Below are positions 49,426 through 58,518 of a stretch of DNA of 64,000 bases, one piece after another. The notes under the pieces are model-generated. The model was not told where the DNA came from, did no database searches, and saw only the letters and a list, made by a program, of their open reading frames with translations. The stretch is from contig NZ_CALART010000114.1 in the NCBI RefSeq assembly GCF_937888285.1, forward strand, positions 19,585 to 83,584, read 5' to 3'. The translations under genes were made by a program, and so were the position numbers. Positions within the stretch are counted from its first letter, which is position 1, and each line of letters begins with the position of its first letter. The DNA is from an uncultured Aquimonas sp. (GTDB lineage Bacteria > Pseudomonadota > Gammaproteobacteria > Xanthomonadales > Xanthomonadaceae).

Positions 49426-51864
49426 ATGTCTCTCCGCTCCCGCCGCCCCCGCTTGCTGCGCTACCTGTTGCGAACCCTGGCTGCCATGGGCCTGCTGCTG
49501 GCCGTCGTATGGATGGCTGCGTGGTCCCTGCTGCGCGCCAGCCTGCCCCAGCTGGAAGGTGAAGGCCGCATCGAAGGCCTGTCCGCTTCCGTGCAGCTGG
49601 AGCGCGATGCGCTCGGTGTGGTCACGCTGCGTGCGGCGAATCGCAGTGACGCCCTGCGAGCGCTCGGCTTCGTCCACGCCCAGGAGCGTTACTTCGAGAT
49701 GGATCTGGCGCGCCGCAGCGCGGCTGGCGAGCTCGCTGCGCTGTTCGGCGCCGTGGCGCTGCCGCGCGACCGTGCCAACCGCGCGCATCGCCTGCGCCCC
49801 CGGATGCAGGCGGAGCTTGAGCACGGCCCGGCGGACCAGCGCGAGCAGCTGCAGGCCTATGTCGCCGGCGTCAATGCGGGACTTGCGGCGCTCGACAGTC
49901 GCCCCTGGGCCTACTGGCTGCTGCGCGCGCAGCCCGAACCCTGGCGCGAGGAGGACAGCCTGCTTGCCGGGCTGGCCATGTTCTTCGATCTGCAAGACTC
50001 GCAGAACCGGCGTGAGCTGGGCCTGCTGCAGCTGCGCACGCATCGCCCCGGTGCCCTCGTCGACCTGCTCGCGGCGCCTGGCAGTGCCTACGATGCGCCG
50101 CTGTTCGGCGAGGCGATGGAAGCGATCGCGCCGACGGCCCTGCTGGCCGCTCTCGCAGGCGACGTCGACGCGGTACGCGGCGCCGATCCAGCCTCGGACC
50201 CTGCAGGCGCGCAGCTCGATGCCTCCCCAGACAGCGACCCCGAACCGCCCAGCCCCGGCAGCAACAACTTTGCAGTCGCCGGCGCACTCACCGCCGACGG
50301 CCGCGCCTTGGTCGCCGATGACATGCACCTCGGCCTGCGCGCGCCCGGCGTGTGGTTCCGGGTGCGCCTGATCTATCCGGATGCACAGGCACCGGAGGGC
50401 CAGGTCGACGCCACCGGCGTCAGCCTGCCTGGCGTGCCGGCACTGGTTGTCGGCAGTACTGGCCATGTCGCCTGGGGCTTCACCAACAGCTATGGCGACT
50501 GGCACGACTGGGTGCAGGTCGACTTCACCGACGACGGCCACATGCGCTATCGCACGCCGGAGGGCGAGGAGGCCCTGCAGATCCATCGCGAAGTGCTGAC
50601 CGTGCGCGGCGGCGAGCCGGAAACCCTGGACGTGCGCGAAACCCGCTGGGGACCGCTGCTCGCAAAGGCGCCGGACGGCACCGACCTCGCCCTGCGCTGG
50701 ACGGCCCATCGCCCCGGCGCAATCGACCTCGGCATGGCCGAGCTGCTGCGCGCCGCCGATATCGAACAGGCCATGGCCATCGCCCAGCGCAGCGGCACGC
50801 CGGTGCAGAACTTTGTGGCCGGTGACCGCAGCGGACGCATCGGCTGGACCCTGATGGGGCGGATCCCGCAGCGGATCGGCGACTGCGACCCGCTGCTGCC
50901 CCTGCGTCCGCTGGAGGGCTGCGACTGGGCCAAGCACTGGCTGCTCGCCGAAGCGGCGCCGCGCGTGCTCGATCCACCCAGTCATCGGCTGTGGACCGCC
51001 AATTCGCGGGTGGTCGATGCCGCAACCCTGCGCGTCGTGGGCGACGGCGGCTACGACCTCGGCGCACGGCAGGCGCAGATCCGCGACCAGCTGCTGTCCA
51101 AGGATCGCTTCATGGAAGCCGACCTGCTGACCATCCAGCTCGACGATCGCGCCCTGTTCCTCGAACCCTGGTGGCAGCGCCTGCGCGCGGAGCTCGAAGC
51201 CACTGCCGATACGCCCGAGCTGATCGACCTGGAAGCGGTCACCCGCGAACGCCCCGAGCGCGCCAGCGTCGATTCGGTCAGCTACCGCGCCGCCCGCGGC
51301 TTCCGCGGCCTGCTGATCGACGCCTTCAGCAAGCAGCTGTTTGCCCCTGCGCGCGAGGCGCTGGGCGAGGACTTCGTCGAGCCGCGGCTGCCGCAGATCG
51401 AAGCCGTTCTCCAGGCCTACCTGCAGCTGCCAGAGACCAAGCTGCCGGCGGGCTGGCCTTCGCCCGCCCAGCTCCAGCGGCAGGCGGCGCTGGCGCTGGC
51501 CGCGGATTGGCGGGCGCAGGGAACGGATTTCGCCGAGCGCAGCTGGGGTGAGCGCAATACCAGTGCCGTCTGCCACCCGCTCGCTGCCGCACTTGGGCCC
51601 GCACGCCGACTGCTGTGCATGCCGGCCGAGCCCCTGCCCGGCGACAACCACATGCCGCGGGTCCAGGGGCCGAGCTTCGGCGCCAGCCAGCGCATGGTGG
51701 TCGCGCCAGGCCGTGAGGCCGAGGGGATCTTCCAGATGCCGGGTGGACAGAGCGGTCATCCCCTTTCCCCGTTCTGGAGCGCCGGCCACGCGGACTGGGC
51801 CGAAGGGCGGCCTTCGCCCTTCCTGCCCGGAGCTCCGCAACATTCGCTGACATTGCGACCGTGA
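49426..51864 (+). CDS. Penicillin acylase-family Ntn hydrolase
   Basis: Predicted amidase that may cleave acyl-homoserine lactones, penicillins or other amides; the substrate is not decided by sequence. ATG 49426 (MSLRSRRPRLLRYLL) gives 812 residues; a start at 49309 would add an unlikely 39-residue leader. A single hydrophobic helix at about 20-38 anchors or exports it. The alpha region has GFVHAQERYFEMDLARR. The autocatalytic cleavage site and nucleophile are PGSNNFAVAG (Ser near 279), followed by DDMHLGLRAPGVW and GSTGHVAWGFTNSYGDW. The C-terminal part holds GDNHMPRVQGPSFG and GGQSGHPLSPFW, standard in the family. Confidence 0.92.
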   Translation: MSLRSRRPRLLRYLLRTLAAMGLLLAVVWMAAWSLLRASLPQLEGEGRIEGLSASVQLERDALGVVTLRAANRSDALRALGFVHAQERYFEMDLARRSAAGELAALFGAVALPRDRANRAHRLRPRMQAELEHGPADQREQLQAYVAGVNAGLAALDSRPWAYWLLRAQPEPWREEDSLLAGLAMFFDLQDSQNRRELGLLQLRTHRPGALVDLLAAPGSAYDAPLFGEAMEAIAPTALLAALAGDVDAVRGADPASDPAGAQLDASPDSDPEPPSPGSNNFAVAGALTADGRALVADDMHLGLRAPGVWFRVRLIYPDAQAPEGQVDATGVSLPGVPALVVGSTGHVAWGFTNSYGDWHDWVQVDFTDDGHMRYRTPEGEEALQIHREVLTVRGGEPETLDVRETRWGPLLAKAPDGTDLALRWTAHRPGAIDLGMAELLRAADIEQAMAIAQRSGTPVQNFVAGDRSGRIGWTLMGRIPQRIGDCDPLLPLRPLEGCDWAKHWLLAEAAPRVLDPPSHRLWTANSRVVDAATLRVVGDGGYDLGARQAQIRDQLLSKDRFMEADLLTIQLDDRALFLEPWWQRLRAELEATADTPELIDLEAVTRERPERASVDSVSYRAARGFRGLLIDAFSKQLFAPAREALGEDFVEPRLPQIEAVLQAYLQLPETKLPAGWPSPAQLQRQAALALAADWRAQGTDFAERSWGERNTSAVCHPLAAALGPARRLLCMPAEPLPGDNHMPRVQGPSFGASQRMVVAPGREAEGIFQMPGGQSGHPLSPFWSAGHADWAEGRPSPFLPGAPQHSLTLRP

Positions 51865-51977
51865 GGGATCACGAAACGCCGCGGCACGCTGGTCAGATCG
51901 GGGCGAACTCTGACATCATCTGCCGTCGGTCGGTCATTTTGTGACGCAGCCTGTCGGTAGCCCCCTGACTTGCAGTC

Positions 51978-51983
51978 CATAAT
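51978..51983 (+). promoter_or_regulatory. Candidate -10 box upstream of the 142-residue gene
   Basis: CATAAT lies 62 nt before the ATG at 52046. The -35 is not clear. Confidence 0.3.
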
Positions 51984-52045
51984 CGCCGCCACCCGGAGCC
52001 ACCCCGGGCTCGCCCCACCCGTCTGCTGCCGCTGCTGGAGTCGCC

Positions 52046-52474
52046 ATGTCGTTCCTGATCCGCCTGCTTTCCACCCTGCGCTACATGACCCTGCGCCGGC
52101 AGCTGCGCGAAATGCGCAAGATCATCGAGTCGTTGTCGCCCAGCACGCGCTCGGCCGTGGCCACCCTGACCATGGGCGAGATCCAGAACGCGGCGCGCGC
52201 GCCGGTTCCGCATCTCTATGGCGCGCAGGACCTGCACCGCTACCAGCCTTGGAGCGATGCCGCGACCCAGGCCTTCGGCAAGGCCCGCAGCAGCGTCGCC
52301 CAGCTCAAGCTGCGCGGCATCGCGCTGTGGCTTGCGGTGGTCTACCACGAGACCCGCGACATGCCGCACGGCGGCCTCGCCGAGATCCACCGCGAGATCC
52401 TCGGCATGCTGGGGCATCTGAAGGGCACCTATGCCGGGGCGGCCGCTTCCAGGATGGGCCTCGAAGGCATCTGA
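52046..52474 (+). CDS. Conserved-looking hypothetical protein
   Basis: I do not recognise this 142-residue protein. GGAG lies 5 nt before the ATG. It starts MSFLIRLLSTLRYMTLRRQL, a short amphipathic, basic N-terminus that could associate with the membrane. It is otherwise helical, with QLKLRGIALWLAVVYHETRD and HREILGMLGHLKGTY. It stands alone, with its own terminator downstream. Confidence 0.75.
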   Translation: MSFLIRLLSTLRYMTLRRQLREMRKIIESLSPSTRSAVATLTMGEIQNAARAPVPHLYGAQDLHRYQPWSDAATQAFGKARSSVAQLKLRGIALWLAVVYHETRDMPHGGLAEIHREILGMLGHLKGTYAGAAASRMGLEGI

Positions 52475-52495
52475 GGGCTGGGCCGTACTTGAAAC

Positions 52496-52525
52496 GAAAA
52501 ACGGGGCCTCGCGGCCCCGTTTTCG
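52496..52525. terminator. Bidirectional rho-independent terminator
   Basis: Stem ACGGGGCC/GGCCCCGT with loop TCGC (52501-52520), A-rich on the left and T-rich on the right. It can therefore stop transcription of the 142-residue gene on the plus strand and of dapE on the minus strand. Confidence 0.9.
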
Positions 52526-52550
52526 TTGCTGCCGTCGGCAGCCTCCCCAC

Positions 52551-53681
52551 TCAAGGAGGCAGGCAGCGCCGCGCGATGCCCGCGTACACGGCCGGTAGGG
52601 CGCGCAGGTCCTCCAGGCGCACGGCCTCGTCGATCTTGTGGATGCTGGCGTTCAGGGGGCCGAGCTCGACCACTTCGGCGCCGAGCGGGGCGATGAAGCG
52701 ACCATCGGAGGTGCCGCCGCCAGTGTTCTCGTCCGGCTGGATGCCGAGTTCGTGCGCCAGCGTCTCTCGCACCGCCGCGCGCAGCCGGCCCTCGCCGGTG
52801 TGGAAAGGCTCGCCCGAGCGATGCCAGCGGAAACCCGCGCGCACCTGGTGAGCGGAGAAGGCAGCCTCGATCTCATGGATCAGCGCATCGGCCGTCCAGC
52901 GCGGCGAGTAGCGCAGGTTGAACTGCACCTCCGCCGTGCCCGGGATGACGTTGCTCGCCCCGGTGCCTGCCTTGAAATTGGCGATCTGGAAGCTGGTCGG
53001 CGGGAAGTCCGGCCACGGATCTCCGTCCCAGTCGCGGGCGCACAGCTCGGCCAACACCGGCAGGGCGCGATGGATCGGGTTCACCGCCTTCTCGGGATAG
53101 GCCACATGGCCCTGCACGCCGAGCACGGTCGCAGTGCAGGTCAGCGAACCGCGGCGACCGATGCGCACCACGTCGCCGAGACGCTGCGAGGACGAGGGCT
53201 CGCCGACCAGGCAGTAATCGAGGCGCTCGCCGCGCACGGCAAACAGCTCGGCGACCCGGCGCACGCCGTCGATCGCATCGCCCTCCTCATCGGAGGTCAG
53301 CAGCAGGCCCACCCTGCCCCGCCAGTCACGGCGGACGGCGAGGTCTTCCAGCGCCAGCACGAAGGCCGCCACGCTGCCCTTCATGTCGGCCGCCCCGCGG
53401 CCGCGCAGCAAGCCGTCGGCGGTCAGCGTTGGCTCGAACGGCGGACTCTTCCACTGCTCCGCCGGCCCCGGCGGAACCACGTCGGTGTGGCCGAGAAAAG
53501 CCAGGGTCGGCCCTTCATCGCCCAGCGTGGCCCACAGGTTGTCGACCTCGCCGAAGCGCAGCTGCTCGATCCTGAATCCTGCCGCCGCCAGCCGCTGCGC
53601 GAGCAGCGCCTGGCAGCCGGCATCGGCCGGCGTCACCGAGGCCCGGCGGATCAGTTCACAGCTGAGCTCGACGACATCCAT
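52551..53681 (-). CDS. dapE: Succinyl-diaminopimelate desuccinylase
   Basis: Zinc peptidase-like enzyme releasing LL-diaminopimelate for lysine and peptidoglycan. The 376 residues have the metal and catalytic motifs LAFLGHTDVVPPG, RGRGAADMKGSVAAF, LLTSDEEGDAIDG, and VGEPSSSQRLGD. NVIPGTAEVQFNLRYSP and the final His in NASIHKIDEAV complete the pattern. It is last in the dapD-yffB-dapE group, 9 nt after yffB. Confidence 0.96.
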   Translation of the reverse strand: MDVVELSCELIRRASVTPADAGCQALLAQRLAAAGFRIEQLRFGEVDNLWATLGDEGPTLAFLGHTDVVPPGPAEQWKSPPFEPTLTADGLLRGRGAADMKGSVAAFVLALEDLAVRRDWRGRVGLLLTSDEEGDAIDGVRRVAELFAVRGERLDYCLVGEPSSSQRLGDVVRIGRRGSLTCTATVLGVQGHVAYPEKAVNPIHRALPVLAELCARDWDGDPWPDFPPTSFQIANFKAGTGASNVIPGTAEVQFNLRYSPRWTADALIHEIEAAFSAHQVRAGFRWHRSGEPFHTGEGRLRAAVRETLAHELGIQPDENTGGGTSDGRFIAPLGAEVVELGPLNASIHKIDEAVRLEDLRALPAVYAGIARRCLPP

Positions 53682-53690
53682 GCGCAGATC

Positions 53691-54038
53691 TCAGTCGCCG
53701 AAGCGCTGGCCGAACTGCTTCTCGGTGAAGCCCACCGAGACGCCATCGTCGCCGACCACGACCGGGCGCTTGACCAGCGCCGGGAACTCCTTGATGAGCG
53801 CCAGCCACTCGGCGTCATTGGCCGGCTGCTTGCGCTCGGCGGGCAGGTCACGCCAGGTGTAGCTGGCGCGATTGACGAGCTTTTCCCAGGTCAGCGTTTT
53901 CGCCCAGGCCTTGAGCAGCTTGGGGTCGATGGGATTCTCGCGGTAGTCCACGAAGGTGTGTGCGATGCCGTGGGCATCCAGCCAGGCGCGGGCCTTGTCG
54001 CAGGTGCTGCACTTGTCGAGACCGTAGAGGGTGGGCAT
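53691..54038 (-). CDS. yffB: ArsC/Spx-family reductase-like protein (YffB)
   Basis: Thioredoxin-fold protein of the ArsC family that accompanies dapE in many gammaproteobacteria; activity not established. ATG 54038 gives 115 residues starting MPTLYGLDKCSTCDKARAWL, with the two cysteines of CSTC. LVNRASYTWRDL and KRPVVVGDDGVSVGF follow. The longer frame to 54086 only translates the G-rich repeat and is rejected. It lies between dapD and dapE, separated from dapD by repeat element C. Confidence 0.9.
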   Translation of the reverse strand: MPTLYGLDKCSTCDKARAWLDAHGIAHTFVDYRENPIDPKLLKAWAKTLTWEKLVNRASYTWRDLPAERKQPANDAEWLALIKEFPALVKRPVVVGDDGVSVGFTEKQFGQRFGD

Positions 54039-54047
54039 GTCTTGGGC

Positions 54048-54207
54048 CGGGATTCGCGATTGGGGATTCGGGATTCGCAAGTTCACCAGCGAGCACGTCG
54101 TGAGATTGCGATTGACGGTTTCGATGCGGCGTGACGCAGCATGAAGCGGTGGAACTCGAGTCGGGGTCGACCTTCGGCGAATCCCGAATCCCGAATCCCC
54201 AATCCCG
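54048..54207. repeat. Paired inverted G-rich heptamer repeats, element C
   Basis: Left arm 54048-54077 has four GGGATT-like heptamers, one of them altered to CGATT. Right arm 54178-54207 is the reverse complement array, adjoining a partly degraded TCGACCTTCGG palindrome. It sits inside the dapD-yffB-dapE gene group. Confidence 0.85.
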
Positions 54208-54215
54208 ATCGAAAG

Positions 54216-55082
54216 CTACTCGCCGGACCTCAGAAGCTCATTGATACTCGTCTTCGCCCGCGTCTTCTCGTCGACCTGCTTCACGATAACCGCGCAGTAC
54301 AGCGAGTGGCTGCCGTCTTTCGAGGGCAGCGAGCCCGAGACGACGACACTGCCGGCCGGCACGCGGCCGTAGCTGATCTCGCCGGTGGCGCGGTTGTAGA
54401 TGCGCGTGCTCTGGCCGATGAAGACGCCCATGCCGATCACCGATCCGCGCTCGACGATCACGCCTTCCACGACTTCCGAACGCGCGCCGATGAAGCAGTC
54501 GTCCTCGATGATCGTCGGCGCAGCCTGCAGGGGCTCCAGCACGCCGCCGATGCCGGCGCCACCGCTGATATGCACGCCGCGGCCGATCTGTGCGCAGCTG
54601 CCGACCGTGGCCCAGGTGTCGATCATGCAGCCATCGCCCACATACGCGCCGATGTTGACGAAGCTAGGCATCAGCACCACGTCGCGGCCAAGGTAGGCGC
54701 CGCGGCGGACCACCGCCCCCGGCACCACGCGCACGCCCTGCTCCGCCGCCCAGTTGCTGTCGCCGGTCTCGATGCTGCGCAGGGGCACCTTGTCCCAGGC
54801 CTGCAGCAGGCTGCCGGCGGGGTCGTGCGCGGGCTCGGGCATGAGGCGATTGCCGCTGCAGCGGAATGAGAGCAGCACGGCCTTCTTGATCCACTCGTTG
54901 ACCTGCCAGCCGCCGTCGACGGGTTCGGCCACGCGCAGGCGCCCGGCTTCGAGATCGGCCAGCACGCGCTCCACGGCGGGTCGAGTGCTGCCGTCGATCT
55001 CTTCGACCGTGAGGCTGGCGCGGCGCTCGAAAGCGCTCTCGATGACGGGCTTCAGTTCAAGCGTGGGCAGGCTGTCGTGCAT
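54216..55082 (-). CDS. dapD: Tetrahydrodipicolinate N-succinyltransferase
   Basis: Succinylates tetrahydrodipicolinate in lysine/diaminopimelate synthesis. ATG 55082 lies inside the last codons of glnD (26-nt overlap) and gives 288 residues starting MHDSLPTLELKPVIESAFE. The left-handed beta-helix hexapeptides follow, such as GAYLGRDVVLMPSFVNIGA, MIDTWATVGSCAQIG, and GGAGIGGVLEP. DDCFIGARSEVVEGV ends this stretch. The length is near the usual 275. Confidence 0.96.
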   Translation of the reverse strand: MHDSLPTLELKPVIESAFERRASLTVEEIDGSTRPAVERVLADLEAGRLRVAEPVDGGWQVNEWIKKAVLLSFRCSGNRLMPEPAHDPAGSLLQAWDKVPLRSIETGDSNWAAEQGVRVVPGAVVRRGAYLGRDVVLMPSFVNIGAYVGDGCMIDTWATVGSCAQIGRGVHISGGAGIGGVLEPLQAAPTIIEDDCFIGARSEVVEGVIVERGSVIGMGVFIGQSTRIYNRATGEISYGRVPAGSVVVSGSLPSKDGSHSLYCAVIVKQVDEKTRAKTSINELLRSGE

Positions 55083-57738
55083 TCGGCGAATCCTTGTCGG
55101 TGCTGTCCGTGAGTGCCTCGACCAGAGCCGCGCGCAGCGCCTCCAGCCGGGCATCGTCGACGATGGCGCGATTGGCCTCGTCGCTGATCTGGAAGAAGTC
55201 CTCGGCGCGTTCGCCGAAGGTGGCGATGCGCGCGTCGTGCAGGCGGATGCGATGCGCGCGCAGCACCGCGGCGGCGCGCGCCAGCAGGCCCGGGCGGTCG
55301 GTGCAGATCAGCATCATGCGGGTGCGGTCATGACTCGCGTCCTGGCCGAACTCGATCTGCACCGGGATACGGAAGTGCCGCAGCTGGCGCGGGATCATCC
55401 GGTTCGGCGGGCTGATCTCGTCCGGCATCTGCGCCAGCGCCTCGCGCAGGGTCGCAGCCACCGTGGCGGCGCGCCGCTCGGGCGAGACGAAGTCCATGCC
55501 GGCATCCAGCACCTGGAAGGTGTCGAGGCTGAAGCCCGTGGTGGAGGTGACGATGCGCGCCTCGGCCACCGACAGGCCCAGGCGGTCCAGCGTGGCTGCG
55601 GCCACCGCGAACAGGCCGTCGCGGTCCGGCGAGTAGACGAACACCTCGAGCGCCCCCGAGCGCGAATGCGGACGCACCAGCACCAGCGGCAGGTCGGCCT
55701 CGCCGGCCTGGGCGATGCCGCGGGTCTGCCAGGCGATCTGCTCGGGGCTGTAGCGCAGGAAGCTCTCGCGCGGAAAGCCGGCCCAGACGCGATCGATGTC
55801 GGCAGACTCGATGCCGGCATCCGCCAGGCGTTCGCGCGCGGCCGCGCGCGTCTCCTCGATGCGCTCATCGGCGTAGACCCGGTTCTCCAGGCCGCGCCGC
55901 AGGGCGAAGCGGGTGGCGCCGTGCAGATCGGCCAGCAGGCGATCCTTCCAGGCGTTCCACAGCTTCGGGCTGGTGCCGGCGATGTCGGCGACCGTGAGCA
56001 GGTAGAGGTAGTCGAGGCGCTCGCGCTCGCCGACGATGCCGGCGAATCGCGCGATGACCTCGGGGTCGGAGATGTCCTGGCGCTGGGCGGTGACCGACAT
56101 GGTCAGGTGCTCGCGCACCAGCCAGGCGACGAGGTCGGCATCGGCGGTGGACAGGCCGTGGGCCAGGCAGAACTCGATGGCGTCGTCGGCGCCCAGCTTG
56201 GAGTGATCGCCGCCGCGACCCTTGGCGATGTCGTGGAACAACGCACCCAGCAGAAGCAACTCGGGCTTGCGCAAGCGCGGCCACAGTTCGTGCGCCAGGG
56301 CGAAGCGCTGCTTCGAATCCTCGGAGGCGAAGCTCTCGATGTTCTTCAGCACGGTCAGCGTGTGCTGGTCGACCGTGTAGACGTGGAACAGATCGTACTG
56401 CATCCGCCCCGACACGTTGCCGAAGGCCGGCAGGTAGCGCGCCAGCACGCCCAGCTGCCACATGCGGGTCAGCGTCACCACCGGCTGCGGCCCGCGCAGC
56501 AGGCGCATGAAGGCGGTGCGCGCCTCGGTGCGCGCGCGGAAGCCCTCGTCGATCAGCGGCAGGGCCTCGCCCAGCGCACGCGCCGTGCTGGAGTGCAGGC
56601 CGCGGATCGAAGGATTGCCTGCCCACACCCGGAACAGCTCCAGCACCTTCAGCGGCTCGCGCTGGAAGGCCTGGGCATCGAGCAGGCGAAGGTAGCCGGC
56701 GCCGACCGCGAAGTCCTCGTCCAGTGGCTCGATGCCGGGCTCGCCGGTCAGCGACTCCTCGAAGCGCTGCAGCAGCCGGCCGTTCAAGCGCAGCACCACC
56801 GCGGCGCTGCGGAAGTAGCCCTGCATCAGCTGCTCGACCGCGAGGTTGTCGGCAGCCTGGTCCTTGAAGCCGAGCCGCGCCGCCAGCGGACGCTGGAAGT
56901 CGAACAGCAGGCGCTCCTCGCGCCGGCCGGCGACCAGATGCAGGCCGAAGCGCAGATGCGACAGCGCACGGCGCTCACGCTCGAAGGCGATGAGTTCATC
57001 GCCGCCGATCGCGCCGAGCGGCTTCAGCTCGGACACTTCGCGCACGCCATAGATGCGCTGCGCCATCCACGACAGCGTGTGCAGATCGCGCAGGCCGCCG
57101 GGGCCTTCCTTCAGATTCGGTTCGAGGTTGTAGGCGGTGTCGTTGTAGCGGGCGTGACGGGCGCGCTGCTCGGCGCGCTTGGCCTCGAAGAACGCGTCCG
57201 GCGTCCAGAAACCCTCACTGCGCACGCTGCGGGCCAGCCGCTGGCCGGGCGCCGGATCCCCGCAGATCGGCCGCAACTCCAGCAGCGCGGTGGCGATGGT
57301 GGCGTCCTTGCGGCCTTCCTCGATGCACTCGTCCACCGAGCGCACCGCATGGCCGGGGGCCAGTCCTGCGTCCCACAAGCGCGTCAGGAAGCGTTCGATG
57401 CAGGGCTGGCGAACGCCGTCGATCGGCGCTTCGCAGAGCAGCAGGATGTCGACGTCCGAATGTGGAAACAGCTCGGCGCGACCGAAACCGCCCGTGGCCA
57501 GCAGGGCCAGGCCCTCGGTCTGCTGGAAGTCACGCCGGAAGGCATCGCGCAGCACGGCGTCTACTTGCTGGCTGCGATCCGCCAGCAGGCCGTCGATATC
57601 GGCACCTGCGTCGAAGGCTGCGGCGCGCCGCACATCGCCGGCGGCGAGTTCAGCCTTGACCAGGGCCTGCCATGCGGCATCCTCGAATGCCGCCGCAAGG
57701 CGGGCGTCGAGTCCGGCCAGGGCGCCCTGCACGCTCAC
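55057..57738 (-). CDS. glnD: Bifunctional uridylyltransferase/uridylyl-removing enzyme GlnD
   Basis: Glutamine sensor that modifies PII proteins and so controls nitrogen assimilation. The GTG at 57738 is chosen because it overlaps the map stop (GTGA); 893 residues result. The nucleotidyltransferase motif is ATGGFGRAELFPHSDVDILL (81-100, metal Asp95 and Asp97). An HD domain lies near 501 (ALFHDIAKGRGGDHS). Two ACT domains occupy about 680-893, with RPHSRSGALEVFVYSPDRDG and ICTDRPGLLARAAAVL. No PII or glutamine synthetase gene is in the window. Confidence 0.95.
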   Translation of the reverse strand: MSVQGALAGLDARLAAAFEDAAWQALVKAELAAGDVRRAAAFDAGADIDGLLADRSQQVDAVLRDAFRRDFQQTEGLALLATGGFGRAELFPHSDVDILLLCEAPIDGVRQPCIERFLTRLWDAGLAPGHAVRSVDECIEEGRKDATIATALLELRPICGDPAPGQRLARSVRSEGFWTPDAFFEAKRAEQRARHARYNDTAYNLEPNLKEGPGGLRDLHTLSWMAQRIYGVREVSELKPLGAIGGDELIAFERERRALSHLRFGLHLVAGRREERLLFDFQRPLAARLGFKDQAADNLAVEQLMQGYFRSAAVVLRLNGRLLQRFEESLTGEPGIEPLDEDFAVGAGYLRLLDAQAFQREPLKVLELFRVWAGNPSIRGLHSSTARALGEALPLIDEGFRARTEARTAFMRLLRGPQPVVTLTRMWQLGVLARYLPAFGNVSGRMQYDLFHVYTVDQHTLTVLKNIESFASEDSKQRFALAHELWPRLRKPELLLLGALFHDIAKGRGGDHSKLGADDAIEFCLAHGLSTADADLVAWLVREHLTMSVTAQRQDISDPEVIARFAGIVGERERLDYLYLLTVADIAGTSPKLWNAWKDRLLADLHGATRFALRRGLENRVYADERIEETRAAARERLADAGIESADIDRVWAGFPRESFLRYSPEQIAWQTRGIAQAGEADLPLVLVRPHSRSGALEVFVYSPDRDGLFAVAAATLDRLGLSVAEARIVTSTTGFSLDTFQVLDAGMDFVSPERRAATVAATLREALAQMPDEISPPNRMIPRQLRHFRIPVQIEFGQDASHDRTRMMLICTDRPGLLARAAAVLRAHRIRLHDARIATFGERAEDFFQISDEANRAIVDDARLEALRAALVEALTDSTDKDSPNARQPAHA

Positions 57739-58511
57739 TTCGGCACGCGCCCCTTGTCGCCCAGGGTCAGCACGTCGAAACCGGTCTCGGTGACCGCGAT
57801 CATGTGCTCCCACTGCGCGGACAGCGAGCGGTCCTTGGTCACCACCGTCCAGCCATCCGGCATCAGCCGCGTGTGGCGGGCGCCGGCATTGACCATGGGC
57901 TCGATGGTGAAAGTCATGCCGGGCCGCAGCACCACGCCGGTGCCGGGCACGCCGTAGTGCAGCACCTGCGGATCCTCGTGGTAGACCTGCCCGATGCCGT
58001 GCCCGCAGTACTCGCGCACCACCGAGAAGCGCTCGGCCTCGACATAGCTCTGGATGGCGTGGCCGATGTCGCCCAGGCTGGCGCCGGGGCGCACGGTGCG
58101 GATGCCGCGCCACATGGCCTCGAAGGTGACATCGACCAGCCGCTTCGCCAGCACCGAGGGCTCGCCGACGAAATACATGCGACTGGTGTCGCCGTGCCAG
58201 CCGTCCTTGATGACGGTGACGTCGATATTGATGATGTCGCCGTCCTTCAGCACCTTGGTCGGGCTGGGAATGCCGTGGCAGATGACGTTGTTGACCGAGC
58301 TGCAGATGGTTTTCGGAAAGCCTCGGTAGCCGACGTTGGCGGGAATGGTTCCCTGCACCTTGACGATGTGCTCGTTGCAGATGCGGTCGAGCTCCTCGGT
58401 GGTCACCCCGGGTTTGACGTGCGGGGCGATGATGTCGAGCACTTCCGCGGCCAGCCGCCCGGCCTCGCGCATGCACTCGATCTGCTCTTGGGTTTTGAGA
58501 GTGATTGCCAT
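57735..58511 (-). CDS. map: Methionine aminopeptidase, type I
   Basis: Removes the N-terminal Met from nascent proteins. ATG 58511 gives 258 residues beginning MAITLKTQEQIECMREAG. The metal ligands are visible: two Asp in INIDVTVIKDGWHGDTSRM, His in YCGHGIGQVYHEDP, Glu in TFTIEPMVN, and the last Glu in AVTETGFDVLT. It is divergent from rpsB, the standard map/rpsB arrangement. A GATAAT box lies 7 nt before the start and no ribosome site is seen. Confidence 0.96.
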   Translation of the reverse strand: MAITLKTQEQIECMREAGRLAAEVLDIIAPHVKPGVTTEELDRICNEHIVKVQGTIPANVGYRGFPKTICSSVNNVICHGIPSPTKVLKDGDIINIDVTVIKDGWHGDTSRMYFVGEPSVLAKRLVDVTFEAMWRGIRTVRPGASLGDIGHAIQSYVEAERFSVVREYCGHGIGQVYHEDPQVLHYGVPGTGVVLRPGMTFTIEPMVNAGARHTRLMPDGWTVVTKDRSLSAQWEHMIAVTETGFDVLTLGDKGRVPK

Positions 58512-58518
58512 GCGCGGG

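Noticed and set aside
49195..51843. An 882-codon minus-strand frame opposite the penicillin acylase gene
   Set aside because: It is a shadow of the acylase gene, with no recognisable fold and no ribosome site.
54039..54086. Longer start for the ArsC-like protein
   Set aside because: The extra codons (NLRIPNPQSRIP) simply translate the G-rich repeat.
54754..57957. A 1067-codon plus-strand frame opposite glnD and dapD
   Set aside because: It is the mirror of GlnD, whose nucleotidyltransferase, HD and ACT motifs are all intact. The translation shows no domain.
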